Source: Bog-473 sp963744225 (lineage in GTDB: Bacteria; Actinomycetota; Acidimicrobiia; Acidimicrobiales; RAAP-2). Taken from it: a stretch of 64,000 bases of DNA. Each line of letters begins with the position of its first letter. Positions within the stretch are counted from its first letter, which is position 1. The notes under the pieces were generated by a model. It was not told where the DNA came from. It saw only the letters and a list, made by a program, of their open reading frames with translations, and did not search any database. The stretch covers positions 186,001 to 250,000 of the forward strand of contig CAVUSV010000003.1 of the NCBI GenBank assembly GCA_963744225.1. Direction: 5' to 3'. The position numbers and the translations under genes are program-made. Shown piece by piece: positions 1 to 10,422 of this stretch.

Positions 1-79
1 GGGGCGGCGGTTCGCCGTCCACGATGAGGTCAGGCCAGCCCGCGGGGCGAAAGGCCGAAGTCTCGGGGTACGGGCACTC

Positions 80-2161
80 GTGTTACTGAGCGCCATGGCG
101 TGCGGTGTGACTGTTGCCACAACCTTGGCGGCGGCGGCCAAGCCTGCTGCCGGGGCGACGTCCGCCCCAGCGCCAACCGCCGCAGCGCCGCTCGTGACCC
201 CCGGGAACAGTATCTCCGAGGCGGCGGGCTTCCCGCAAAGCGACGAGGCGAACGGTATCGCATCGCCCGGGCTCACCCAGTTCTTCATCAGTCCACAGAG
301 GGTGGGCGACCTAGTGGTCCTGTCGATGCAGGTTCATACCACCTCTGTTTCGATCAACACCGTGTCCGGAGGCAACGTCTCGAACTGGACCCCCGCGGAA
401 AGTTACAACGGCACGACCGATCCGCTGCACTTCGAGGTTTGGTGGGGTGTTGTGACAAGCACGGGGTCATCGAAGGTGACGATCACATATGCGGGGCCGG
501 CGGCGAGTTGGCCGATCGAGCTCATCGCCGACTCGTTCACCTCGGGATCGAGCGTGCCGTGGGTCAAGGTGCGAGCGGATGGTTTTTCCAATCCGTCGGG
601 AACGTCAGCCCAATTCCCCCTCTTACCAGCGGACCCTACGCGAACCAAATCTACTGGGGAGCCTCGGAGGAGGAGAGCGGTTCAACAGGAAGCAGCACGC
701 CAGGCTTTACTTACTACCTGACCGCCCACTTCAATTGCTCCCTCTACGACGCGCAACTGAACCCGAACTCGACCTACACCCCGAGTTGCAGTGTCTCACC
801 TCCAGCCCTTTCAACAGCGGTCGGTGTCGATCCTCGCGCTCGTCCCGCCAACGGTGACCTCGGTCTCGCCAGGCGCAGGACCGACCAGCGCAGGTACGAC
901 CGTGACCCTCACCGGCTCGCACTTCACCGGCGCCACCGCCGTGAACTTCGGCGCGACTCCGGCGACCGGCGTCAACGTCGTTTCGGACAATTCCCTCACC
1001 GCTCTCGCACCACCGCGGAGCACCGGGCCCGTGGACGTGACCGTGACGACTCCCGGCGGACCCAGCGCCACGAGCGCGGCCGACCTCTACACCTACGCTC
1101 CGACGCCGACAGTTGCCACAGTATCGCCCAACACAGGACGTACCAGCGGCGGCACGACGGTCGCGGTCAGCGGGACAGGCCTGAGTGGGGCCACCGCGGT
1201 GCGCTTCGGCGCGACGGCGGCGACCGGCGTCAACGTCGTTTCGGACAGCTCACTCACGGCCGTCGTCCCAGCGGGCAGCGGCACGGTGGACGTCACCGTG
1301 ACAACCCCCGGAGGGACTAGTGCGACTGGAGCGGCTGACCAGTACGCATACACGACAGTCACGACCGTCCAAACGAGCGCGTCAACGACAGGCGGCGGCT
1401 ACGACATGGTGGGCTCCGACGGTGGGGTCTTCGTCTTCTCCACGGGAGGCACGGGGTTCCACGGGTCACTCCCCGGCCTCGGGATCCGCGTGAACAACAT
1501 CGTGGGGATGGTGCCGACATCTACTAATAAGGGCTATTGGTTGGTCGGCTCAGACGGGGGAGTGTTCGCCTTCGGCGACGCCGGTTACATCGGGTCCCTC
1601 CCGGGCCTCCGTCTCCGCGTGACCGACATTGCGGGCATCGTCCCAACGTCCACCGACAAGGGCTATTGGCTCGTCGGGACGGACGGGGGCGTCTTCGCCT
1701 TCGGAGACGCTACCTATGTGCAGTCACTTCCCGCACTCCACGTCTCAACGACGCACATCGTGGGCATCGCCCCCACGGCGACCAACAAGGGCTACTGGCT
1801 GCTCCGGTCCGACGGTGCCGTCTACGCCCTCGGGGACGCCCCATACCTTGGGGGAGTGGCCGGGAGCGCTGGCTCACTTGACGGCATCGCTGCCACCCAT
1901 AGCGGGAACGGCTATTGGTTGGTCGCGGTCAACGGCAAGGTCTACAACTTCGGGGATGCAGCCTCCTACGGGGACCTGCCGACCCTGGGCGTCACGGTCG
2001 GTAACATCGCTTCACTTGTCGCCACCCCGGACGGCGGTGGATACAACCTGATTGGCCATGACGGCGGGGTCTTCTCTTTTGGCGACGCCACCTTTGCTGG
2101 CTCGCTCCCCGGTCTGGGGATTCACGTCAACAACGTGGTCGGCGCGGTCCCGACCGCGTAG
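80..2161 (+). CDS. Secreted TIG-domain protein with C-terminal WLV-SDGGVFAFGDA repeats (two apparent frameshifts)
   Basis: Probable exported surface protein. The N-terminus (GTG at 80) has a hydrophobic, Ala-rich stretch ending in PAAGA that looks like a signal peptide. The frame is open to the window edge with no in-frame start upstream, so the true start may lie outside. An N-terminal beta-rich region (to about base 790) is followed by two IPT/TIG domains (about 845-1100 and 1110-1360, each with a TSVSP/ATVSP-type opening and a DVTVTTPGG close) and then six repeats. Two frame changes are needed: one at a C-run (616-620) and one near 820-830. The repeat type is common in Acidimicrobiia. Function unknown; adhesion or a cell-wall role is inference. 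Confidence 0.75.
1393..2158 (+). repeat. Six tandem ~46-residue WLV-DGGVF-FGDA protein repeats
   Basis: Within the secreted protein, a unit of the form G-Y-W-L-V-G-S-D-G-G-V-F-A-F-G-D-A followed by a Y-GSLPGL-stretch and a V-IVG-PT turn recurs six times. The fourth and fifth units are more diverged (RSDGAVYALGDA, VNGKVYNFGDA). The spacing and the aromatic/Gly-Asp pattern suggest a beta-propeller or beta-solenoid built from identical blades. This is inference from periodicity. Confidence 0.8.
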
Positions 2162-2430
2162 CCAGGCCCGGTTTGGCAGAGGCGAGTGTGGGCTACGGCT
2201 CGTCGGCGCCCACTACTCGCGCGCGCTGGCACTGTGCTTACCGAGCGAGGGATGGGAAGTGGCACCTTAGATGCCGGACGCCACCCACAGGACGTTGGCA
2301 GAGTGTTTCTCGGGCCGGCGATCACCGCGTTGCCGGGTGGCGCTGAATCCTGGGTTTCGGCACTGTCAAATATCTGCGGCGGTGGATGCATTCCGACTTC
2401 GACCACTGGCCACGTTGGGACTTTCCGGCC

Positions 2431-2830
2431 ATGGCCAAGGCGGTCATGCTCGACATCGATGGGCTGTTGACGACCTCGTGGCGACCCCTCCCGGGGGCGG
2501 TCGAGACAACGAGGCGGCTCCAAGACCAGGACGTTGACCTTCGTCTTGTGACCAACTCGTCGTCGAAGACCCGCCGTGCCATCGACGCGGCTTCTGAGCG
2601 ACCATGGGATGCAGGTCGATGAGTCCAAGATCCTGACAGCGGTGACGAGCGCCGTCCGCTATCTGAAGGAGCATCATTCGGGATTGAGTTGTCTCGTGCT
2701 CAACGCAGACGACCCTCGCCGAGGACCTCGAAGGACTTTTCGACCCAAGTGCGTTTCAGCCGACGTGATCCTTCTTGGAGGCGTGGCGTTAGCCCTGCTC
2801 ATGCAACGATGTGGGCCCAGGCCGCGGCGT
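2431..2830 (+). pseudogene. HAD-superfamily (class IIA-like) hydrolase remnant
   Basis: The start reads MAKAVMLDIDGLLTTSW, with the DxD nucleophile motif of HAD phosphatases, and continues to VDLRLVTNSSSKTRRAI (motif II, TNSS). The frame then changes near 2588 into a second frame (LLSDHGMQVDESKILTA) and again near 2705, ending in DVILLGGVALAL. The homology cannot be followed past about 2830, whereas full HAD-IIA proteins are about 250-270 residues. Catalytic motifs III and IV are not visible. This is either a decayed gene or one with several consensus errors. No operon partner is evident. Confidence 0.55.
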
Positions 2831-2974
2831 TGGGGAACCGAGCGGCTCAAATGCGCAATCAGAGCCCGGGATTGCAACGCCGGCGATCGAGCGAGGTACG
2901 GAGCACTAGTGAGTTCTCCGGATGCCGATCGTCATCTCTGGTAAACGTTCAAAAGGCAAGGGAGTCAGCGGATC

Positions 2975-3646
2975 ATGAGTATCGAGGAGCTCCATGTCCT
3001 AGTCGGGTCGTGGCGGATCACCGGCGCTACTCCTGACGCCGAACGGGACAACATTTCTGGTGAAATAATCTGCCGCTCGATCCTGGACGAGCAGGTCATG
3101 GAGTTGACGGGCACCATGCGCGTCGACGAGATGGAAATCGACACCTTGGAGGTGATCTGGCAAGAGCCGGCGCTCGATTACCTTCGGGCCCACGTCTACT
3201 CAGCCTCGTGTGCTCCGCTCGATTACCGCTGGGTCCTGACTGGCGGGACGACGCTGCTCCACGCGAGCCACATACCGTGGAATGATCAGCGATTATGGCA
3301 GAAGCATTGCGGGACGCTGGCGGAACGATCCGGGACAACCAACACATCCCGGATCGAACTACGACGCAACAATGCACCGCATCGACTGAGCGCAACGTCC
3401 TTTCATCTCCTTGGGCGCATCCGGCAAAGAAGGCCCATGGTTCGGCGCACTGACTTGATTGGAGCGTCATCCATCTTTCCTACCGTGCCACCGACCCGAT
3501 TCGATGTGGGGTGCGACGGACCCGCTGGTCTTCTGGACGTGATCTTGCCGAACGCATCACACAACCAGAACCCGGAACACATCTGTCTAGGATTCAGCCG
3601 TGATCAGCGTCATCGTCCCGGTCCGCAACGGCTTGCCGTGGCTTGA
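2975..3646 (+). CDS. Hypothetical protein, lipocalin/DUF1579-like N-terminal half
   Basis: ATG at 2975. The first ~105 residues look coding: an opening SIEELHVLVGSWRITG, then alternating hydrophobic strands and a conserved-looking LDYRWVLTGG. Small beta-barrel proteins that begin with an LxGxW motif (DUF1579/DUF1794 type) look like this, but I do not recognise the family with certainty. After about base 3290 the composition becomes Arg/Asn/Thr-rich and unlike protein, so a frameshift or decay there is likely and the downstream boundary is not trustworthy. The frame overlaps the following glycosyltransferase by about 47 bases, which also argues that the real end lies earlier. Confidence 0.4.
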   Translation: MSIEELHVLVGSWRITGATPDAERDNISGEIICRSILDEQVMELTGTMRVDEMEIDTLEVIWQEPALDYLRAHVYSASCAPLDYRWVLTGGTTLLHASHIPWNDQRLWQKHCGTLAERSGTTNTSRIELRRNNAPHRLSATSFHLLGRIRQRRPMVRRTDLIGASSIFPTVPPTRFDVGCDGPAGLLDVILPNASHNQNPEHICLGFSRDQRHRPGPQRLAVA

Positions 3647-4448
3647 GCAACAGCTTCGAGCCCTGGCCGAACAACAGTGCCACGAGCCCTGGGAAGTGGT
3701 CGTCGCCGACAATGGCTCCACTGACGAGAGCAGGTCGGTGGTACAGGAGTGTGCAAAGGGCTTCAACATGGTCCGCCTCGTCGACGCATCGAAGGTTATA
3801 GGACCTGGGGCTGCACGGAATGCGGGGGTGGGGGCGGCCCAGGGCGAGCTGCTGGCTTTCTGTGATGCCGATGACGTTGTGCAACCGGGCTGGCTGACAG
3901 CGCACGTTTTGGCCTTGGCCGAAGCGGACGCCTCCGGGGGCGTCATGGACTTCTGGTCGCTAAATGGACTGGCCACGCCTTCCCCGCCCTCCTATGCCCC
4001 TCCCCCCGCCATGGGTCTATTCGGCTTTCTGCCTGGGGGTGCGAGTGGCAACCTGGCACTTCGGCGCAGCGCGTTCGAGGACCTCGGCGGCTTTGCGGAA
4101 GACCTGATGACCGGAGAGGACTTCGATCTGTGCTGGCGATTGCAGCTCTCCGGACATCGCTATGTATTGAGCAAGGATGCCGTGGTGGCCAGACGGGATC
4201 GGCGTGGCTTCAAGGCGATATTCAGCCGATACACCGCCTACGGACGGTGCGGCCCGGTGCTCTACCGTCGGTACAAGTCCGACGGTCTCCGACGCGATCT
4301 GACTGTCGCTGTCAAGACATGGGTGTGGCTGGCTGTTTCCACGCCACGACTCTTGCGCCCCGAGTTTCGCGCTCGTTGGGCCAGCATCGCCGGATGGAGA
4401 ACTGGTTGTCTTTTAGAGTCGGTGCGGCAGGGGGTGCTTTTCCTCTGA
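3600..4448 (+). CDS. Glycosyltransferase family 2
   Basis: GTG start; 282 residues. It begins directly with the GT-A fold (ISVIVPVRNGLPWLEQQL), has the substrate-binding DNGSTDESR loop, and a FCDADD metal/nucleotide-sugar motif near residue 90. The acceptor-side motif GEDFDLCWR follows near residue 178, in place of the usual ED-D-RR. There is no membrane segment until a weak hydrophobic stretch near the C-terminus (VWLAVSTPRLL). It probably transfers a sugar from an NDP-sugar during envelope polysaccharide synthesis. Its flanks are remnants and unassigned DNA, so the pathway cannot be read from neighbours. Confidence 0.88.
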   Translation: MISVIVPVRNGLPWLEQQLRALAEQQCHEPWEVVVADNGSTDESRSVVQECAKGFNMVRLVDASKVIGPGAARNAGVGAAQGELLAFCDADDVVQPGWLTAHVLALAEADASGGVMDFWSLNGLATPSPPSYAPPPAMGLFGFLPGGASGNLALRRSAFEDLGGFAEDLMTGEDFDLCWRLQLSGHRYVLSKDAVVARRDRRGFKAIFSRYTAYGRCGPVLYRRYKSDGLRRDLTVAVKTWVWLAVSTPRLLRPEFRARWASIAGWRTGCLLESVRQGVLFL

Positions 4449-5036
4449 GGGTGCGAGAATTCCTGTTCAGCAGGTTCCCGCCCGTCACGTGAGAGATCGT
4501 GCCTGTGTCGCACCCTTGGGCTGACGGGCATGGGGCGTTGATGTTCGTCGGAACACCGCTCGCCTTCTTCGGTTTGTCATCCCCTCGCGGACTTGGCGGA
4601 GCAGCAAGCACCGGGATTACGCCCATAGGACCCAAACCCTCCTCGACGAACTGTTTCCCACCAAGCTCGTCGATGCAACGTGGCTGGGCTGTGGGGCGCG
4701 TCTCGAATCTCCAGAACTGGCGCACGCCGTCGATCACGAGCTTGCGATCTCCCGGCGGAATGCTTCCAGAAGCATCACGGCTCAGAATCGCCGCCTCAGT
4801 CGATGATCATCAGTGGTTTGCCTTTCCAGTCTTGGTAGATCCGGGATCCGGAGTCGGCGTACCTGTGGCGTCGAGCAGTCGCAACAACGCGGGTCGCGAT
4901 AGTTCAGCAGGTCCAACTCGCGACAACCGCCGCAACCGAGAGATACCCCTCCCTACTGGGCGGTCACCCTCTCGGGACGTTGCCCGTCCTCGTCCGTGCA
5001 ATCAGGCCGGCCCGACCGGCGACGCACGAGGATTGT
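4449..5036. other. 588-bp interval without a convincing gene
   Basis: Open frames here have no protein-like character. The only coding-looking scrap is on the minus strand at about 4796-4900 (ends YQDWKGKPLMIID, then stop), too short to assign; it may be the 3' end of a decayed gene. I see no repeat, RNA gene or clear promoter. Confidence 0.4.
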
Positions 5037-6167
5037 TCATAGCCCGAGCTCGGCCAACAGCGTGGACACCGTCCCGACGGTTCGGTCCAGGCCGAAATGG
5101 TCCACCACCCACCGGCGTGAGTCGTTGCCCAGCGCCGGGGAGTGCCGGCGCCAGCCGACGAGTCGATCGATGGCTGCCGCGAGGGCCGCCGCATCGCCGG
5201 GAGGCACTAGGTGGTCCGGAAAGGCGACAAGCGCTTCGGGGAGCCCCCCGACAGCGGAGGCAACCGCCGGGGTCCCGCAGGACATCGCCTCAATCACCAC
5301 CATCCCTTGGGTCTCGAGAGCCAGGCTGGGTAATACCACCAGGTCAGCCGCGGCCAACAGCGACCGCACGTCCAGTCGTCGGTCGAGCCAGGTGACGTCC
5401 ATGCCTCTGGACTCCCGGTGCAATCTGCTGACGAAGCCTGCATCGGCTCCAGCTCCACACACCACCAAGTTTGCTCGCTCCTCCATTCGGCGCAGGGCCT
5501 CGAGAAGGTGGGTCAACCCCTTGATCGGATCCACCCGACCGGCGTAAAGGATCATGGGGGCACCGGGATCGATGCCGAGGGCCCGACGCTGCTCGTCACG
5601 GTCCGCATGGGAGATGGGGACGAAATGGTTGGTGTCGATCCCGGTGGGGATCACCGAAACCCGGTCGCCAGACAGGCCGGCCACCCGCACCCATCGCTCA
5701 GCCGTATCGGCCGAGGGAGTGATCACGGCGTCAGCCTTCCCGATGAGGCGGTTCAACCATCCTGGCTGACGATATGGGGGTGGCAGGTGGAGGTGGACGG
5801 CCACCGGAACCCGCTTCATCCGTGACGCCACGAGGGCGACCGGCAGATCACCGGGATTGTGCAAGTAGATGACCTGGGCGTCGCTTTGCATGATGCCGCC
5901 CAACGCGCCCACGGTTCCAAGACCGCTACGGAGCGGTGCGGCTCGTTCCAATCGCGAGGCCCGGATGGTCCGGGTGCTTGCGGCAAGCTCGTTCCACCGT
6001 GGCCACAGGTCCCCTCGGGTGACGTACAGCAGGTCGACGGCCCATCCTGTCGACGCCAGCCCTTCGAGCACTCTCATCTGAGCGATCTCGGCCCCACCTA
6101 TCGCGCCCAGGTGATCGGCGACGGTCAGAAGCCGTGTGCGGCGCAACGCCCTGCCCCCATCTCCCAA
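5037..6167 (-). CDS. Glycosyltransferase family 4 (GT-B fold)
   Basis: 376 residues, typical GT4 length. The N-terminal acceptor domain has the glycine loop HLGAIGGAEIAQMRVLEGL. The donor domain begins near PMILYAGRVDPIKGLTHLLEAL, and the retaining-enzyme signature ETQGMVVIEAMSCGTPAVAS (E-x7-E) follows near residue 295. No signal peptide or membrane helix, so cytoplasmic. It should use a nucleotide-activated sugar to extend a lipid-linked or envelope glycan. It is monocistronic in this window and oriented against the GT2 on its left. The start codon is preceded by a long interval that presumably holds its promoter. Confidence 0.9.
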   Translation of the reverse strand: MGDGGRALRRTRLLTVADHLGAIGGAEIAQMRVLEGLASTGWAVDLLYVTRGDLWPRWNELAASTRTIRASRLERAAPLRSGLGTVGALGGIMQSDAQVIYLHNPGDLPVALVASRMKRVPVAVHLHLPPPYRQPGWLNRLIGKADAVITPSADTAERWVRVAGLSGDRVSVIPTGIDTNHFVPISHADRDEQRRALGIDPGAPMILYAGRVDPIKGLTHLLEALRRMEERANLVVCGAGADAGFVSRLHRESRGMDVTWLDRRLDVRSLLAAADLVVLPSLALETQGMVVIEAMSCGTPAVASAVGGLPEALVAFPDHLVPPGDAAALAAAIDRLVGWRRHSPALGNDSRRWVVDHFGLDRTVGTVSTLLAELGL

Positions 6168-6666
6168 TGTCCTCCGACGGCCGCGAGGATCGTACCCGAG
6201 GGACCCTTGCCGGCACCGGACCGAACGATCGCGCTTGTTGCCGACACCGTGCCCCCGTGCGATTTCTCGCCCAATCGGGCGAGTCTGTTGCGATCCGCTT
6301 ACTCGGTGGAACCGCCTCGCCCGTATGTCCGCTGGCTATGCCCTCCCGGACCGTCGAGGCTCGAGGTGCTTCGAAGCGTAGCGAACAGGCCCTTTTCGGT
6401 CACCCTAATGCCGATCACTTCGGCACCCCGACAAGCTCAGTTACGCTCAGGGATTCTTCAACCTGACAGATTGCCGCTGCACTGTGGGACACACGACAAT
6501 GGAGTTGGACCCATAAGTGGAAAGAATTCACCAGCATCATAGGCAAGACGGGCCAAGTCGCAACCTTGGTGGCGTTGCATCTTGCGGCTCGACAGGATCA
6601 ATACTGAATACGGAACTGAAGTGACCGGGCAAGCCGCTAACGCTGAATAGAAGGGGACGGGATCGG
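6168..6666. other. Intergenic interval between GT4 and a GT2 stub
   Basis: About 500 bases of mixed composition that presumably contain the divergent promoter of the GT4 gene. I find no convincing open frame, repeat or RNA. Confidence 0.35.
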
Positions 6667-6828
6667 GTGACTGAGTTACTCAGCGTCGTGCTCCCCGCGC
6701 ATGATAGGCCCGAAAGGCTGCTGGAGGCAGCTCGGTCCGCCTTGAAGCTGGTGAACGCCTGGCCTGCAAAGTCGGACGTCGGCGAGGGGATCCAGGTCTT
6801 TCGCTGCGATTCGCGGTCGGGGCCGTGA
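6667..6828 (+). pseudogene. Glycosyltransferase family 2 N-terminal stub
   Basis: A 53-residue frame from GTG that reads TELLSVVLPAHDRPERLLEA, an unmistakable GT2 opening (S-V-V-L-P-x-H/Y-N/D), then RSALKLVNAWP, after which similarity is lost and a TGA follows. A real GT2 domain needs about 220 residues, so the rest has been deleted or replaced. Its stop overlaps the start of the PIG-L gene as GTGA, so the fragment and the deacetylase gene appear joined, as though a deletion fused the GT2 head to the next gene. Confidence 0.6.
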
Positions 6829-7772
6829 CCCGGGCCCGTGGTCGGCCCCGAACCCGACGCGTCGCCACAGGTCTGCGTCGGCAGCGCCGAGGCCGGCTGT
6901 CGCGGCCACCGGTCGGTGCAGTCTGGGGCTGGGCACAGACCATCGGGGGGCGCATCGCCACTGATTCCCTGCTCCCAGGGGGAGCGTTGGTGCTGTCGCC
7001 GCATTATGACGACGAGACCATTGGCTGTGGCCTCCTCATGGCCGAGAAGGCGCACCGCGGGATCCCGGTCGCAGTGGCTGTGGCTACCGACGGGAGCCGT
7101 GGATGGTTCTCGCCGAGGCCGCATCCGACACCCCCCAACATCGTTGAGATCCGCCACCGTGAATGGCACCGTGCTCTCGATATCTTGGCGGTTCCTCGAG
7201 CGAGTCGTTTCGAACTCAGTTTCCCCGATGCTGAACTAGGCGATCACGAAAGTGAGGTTGCGGAACGGATCGGAGAACTGCTCCGCAGCGTGCGTCCGTC
7301 TCAGGTGTTCGTCACAAGGCCGGGCGACCCCAATCCCGATCACCGTGCCTTGGCGCGGGCCACCCGCCGAGCGGTGGTTCAGGCTTACGGTTTCGATCCC
7401 GGTGTTCCCCACGGTGACGTGACGGACAGGTCTGGCGTCTGCACCATCGGACCACGGCCTCAGGTGTTCACGTACCGCGTCTACCCCGGTGAAGGGATGT
7501 GGCCCGACGGCCGCCCGTCCCGGGCAACCGCAGTCAGCTCCGTCGCACAGCTCATCCGCTCGGTGCCCAAACTTGGCGGCCGACGGCCGCTTCTGCTGCG
7601 TGCCGCCGGGTCCAGGGCGACGAAGGCTGCCGCCATCGATGCCTACGACAGCCAACGCAGGCTCCTCAATGGCGAGCTCCGCTACGTGTGGGGCACGAGC
7701 GTCGAGCTCTACTGGCCGATGGACGGGTACGGTCCGGGGGACGCTCTCGGTCTGAGCGGTCGTTCGACCTGA
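6825..7772 (+). CDS. PIG-L/LmbE-family N-acetylglucosaminyl deacetylase
   Basis: 315 residues from GTG. The zinc/nucleophile motif appears as LSPHYDDETIGCG near residue 60 (family consensus PHxDDE) and the distal histidine as DPNPDHRAL near residue 170. Family members remove N-acetyl groups from GlcNAc-containing substrates: GlcNAc-PI, mycothiol precursors, or lincosamide and polysaccharide sugars. The first ~45 residues are Arg-rich and unlike the family, so the real start may be further in. The gene sits among glycosyltransferase pieces, which favours a glycan substrate over mycothiol, but the exact substrate is not visible. It continues the frame overlap with the truncated GT2 upstream. 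Confidence 0.85.
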   Translation: MTRARGRPRTRRVATGLRRQRRGRLSRPPVGAVWGWAQTIGGRIATDSLLPGGALVLSPHYDDETIGCGLLMAEKAHRGIPVAVAVATDGSRGWFSPRPHPTPPNIVEIRHREWHRALDILAVPRASRFELSFPDAELGDHESEVAERIGELLRSVRPSQVFVTRPGDPNPDHRALARATRRAVVQAYGFDPGVPHGDVTDRSGVCTIGPRPQVFTYRVYPGEGMWPDGRPSRATAVSSVAQLIRSVPKLGGRRPLLLRAAGSRATKAAAIDAYDSQRRLLNGELRYVWGTSVELYWPMDGYGPGDALGLSGRST

Positions 7773-8458
7773 GCCACCTCCTTGCGTTCCCAGGAGCGAA
7801 AGGTCGGTGGCCGGAGTGTCGCGCACCAGGCCGTTATTGCGTAAAGGCTCATGGAAGGATCGATCTAACCGTTGACGAAGTGGAAAGCCTGGCAATACTC
7901 ATCTATGAGTGGGCCCCTCGGAGTGCGACTCTCTCGGGATTCGACGCGGAACCCGGATTAAGAGTCAAGAGCTGAACGGGTGTAAACGCGCTGTCAACGG
8001 TTCCACTGATCTCCTCATGACTTGCACAAGACTTTCTCCTATTCCATCGGTGTCATCTGTGTGTCGTTCCCATACGGTGTACCTCACGTTTGCTGCCCGC
8101 AAACACATCAACGGAGCGAGCGTCATTTGGACAGCTCTTCGTGAACTTGCTTCGCCGATAGTCCCGCACCGGCGGCAACGAGTCGATCCGACGTGATTCC
8201 CCAGGTAGGAGTCGGCGTTTCATGGGGGTTGGCTGTTGTGTCTCGGTCTGCCGCTTATCGTGGGTTGGTTGCTCGGCGGTGTTCCTTCGCACGATGTGGG
8301 CCTTCCTCTTCGTGCATAATCCCAACCGACCGTTGCGATCCGACGTCAGGGCACGAGACTCGCACAAAGCCTAAGGACTGATTGGATCACCAGAACCGGG
8401 GACTGCCGTAGCCGCGGAGTGCGCACAGGAGCTGAGTGGTCTTTGTGGTAAACGTTGG
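7773..8458. other. Intergenic interval, no gene seen
   Basis: About 690 bases with lower GC than the flanks. The open frames are short and lack protein character. No inverted repeat long enough to call a terminator, and no tRNA-like fold was recognised. Confidence 0.35.
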
Positions 8459-10359
8459 GTGGCTGGTGGTGAGGATCATTTCAGGGGTGGCCTGGTGGGA
8501 GTCAAGATCGAAGATGTGAAGACCCTTTCGGGGGTCGCTTCGGGATCCAGCCAAACGACCGCTATCCCTCCTGACCGCATGGGAAAGGTCGCTGTCGTCG
8601 GCGTAGCCGTGGCTGCGTCCCTGGGTCTCTTGCCCTGGCTTGGTGTATCGATGTTTGCCGATGAAGGCGCCACCCTCTACTCGGCCCACCTCTCGTGGTC
8701 AAGCCTCTGGGCTCAATCACAGCACGTAGATCTGGTCGTGTTGCCGTACTACGTGCTTATTCACCTCTGGCTGATGGTTTCGGGGAACATCGCATGGGTG
8801 CGAGGACTGTCGCTTTTCACATACTTCGGGACCGTCGTGGTGGTTGGTTGGACTGGCCTGCGCATCGCGGGGAATTGGTGCGGCATCATCGCGGCCGTTC
8901 TGACAGCCACCAGCTCGCTTCTCGTTGTGAAGTCCCTGAATGCTCGACCGTATGAACTGAGCACATTTCTGGTGGCGCTCTGTGCGGTTTTCTTGTTCAA
9001 ATGGCTGGACGACTCTCGTGTTCGGTGGCTGTGGGTGTTCAGCCTTCTGGCGTTACTGGCGACCGCTATGCAATTGTTCTCTTTGCTCGCTCCGACCTCA
9101 ATGCTCTTGGGTGTTTTGGTGGTACGCCCGGGGTTGATCGTTCAGCGCCTGCGAGCTCTGCGAGCACCGATTGCGCTCCTCACCGTCGCCTCCGGCACGT
9201 GGATTGTTGCGTGCATCGAGAATTGAGCCAGGTGAACTGGATCGCAAGCGAATCGACCCAGAGCCGACTGGTCGAAGAGTTCCGAGGTCCCGCTATCGGT
9301 AAATTCTATGGCCTCGTCTTGTTTGTCATCGTGGTGCTCGTCTTGTTCAAATTCGCCTTTGTCTGGAATGGCAACGTCCGCTCTGCCTTCGTCGAACGGG
9401 TCAGTCGGGACCGGGACATCCTTGCCCTCACAATCGGCTGGGCGGTCATTCCCGCGGCGGTTCTGGCAATCGTTTCGTTCGCCCATCCGATCTATGCGAG
9501 TCGATATGTAACGGCATCAGCGCCTGGGTTCGCCTTATTGGTGGCTTTCATTTGCGTGCGCGTGTTCCCAAAGTTCCTCGACCCATCCCGCGCTTCGTAT
9601 CAGGGGGCAAACACAAAACTGCGGAACCGAATGATGGCGGTCATTGGCGTCGCGGCAGCCGTCGTCCTCTCAATGAGCTACCTAAGCTCGGCCTCTTCTC
9701 TTCAGGAGGACTTGCAGAGTCCAGCACGTTACATAGCCCAACATGCACAGAAGGGGGATGTCATCGCTCTACCGGACCATGCCATTACCTCGGTCGTTGC
9801 CTACTACCTGGCGAGCGATGACCGACACATACCCCTTTGGCCTCAGCTTGGCGTTCGGCAGCGATATGTCGAAGGATTCGACCTCTCGCTGCATCCTCCC
9901 TCGACTCGTGGCTTTCCCCGCCGAGTGTGGCTTGTGGCGGACGGCAGCGTACCCGGCGTCGCTCGCTTCCAAGACATGCTCGAACACGACGGCTATTCGA
10001 TTTGGGGATACACACAGTTCAATGGATCAACACTGTTGCTCTACTACTTCACCCGGCCAGCCACCGCAATGTTCGTCCCCCCGAGCGGGGCGACTCTCAG
10101 CGGGACGGCCGCCGACCTCGAAGCCGTGGCGAGCTCCCATGGACTCGGGATCACCAAGGTCCAGTTCGTGCTCAGCGGTGGGTCCTACTCCAAGTCGGTC
10201 ATCGGCAGTGCCACCACCGGCGCCTTCGGGGACATATTCGTTTTCGCCTGGAACACCACCAAGGTCCCTGACGGCACCTACACATTGCAGAGCCTGGCCA
10301 CCGACGGGGCGAAGAAGACCACCTACAGCCCCGCAATCACTATCAAGGTCGACAACTAG
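8459..10359 (+). CDS. GT-C membrane glycosyltransferase with C-terminal Ig-like domain (one frameshift)
   Basis: Two frames join near 9215-9225, where one base appears to be missing. The N-terminal half has helix 1 followed by FADEGATLYSAH, the acidic first-loop motif of GT-C (PMT/ArnT-like) enzymes that use polyprenyl-phosphate sugars. About nine to ten further helices follow, ending at VVLSMSYLSSAS. A periplasmic stretch with YIAQHAQKGDVIALPDH resembles the soluble domain of these enzymes. The last ~95 residues (from VPPSGATLSGTAADLEA to ITIKVDN) form a bacterial Ig-like domain with an FVFAWNTTKVPDGTYTLQS core. Starts at 8495 (GTG) or 8579 (ATG) are also possible. Probable role: transfer of sugar to an extracytoplasmic acceptor. 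Confidence 0.78.
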
Positions 10360-10422
10360 ACATTCGCGATTTGGACGGATATTGCGGCTCACGCCGCAAC
10401 GCGATGTCTGTGGTCACATAGT

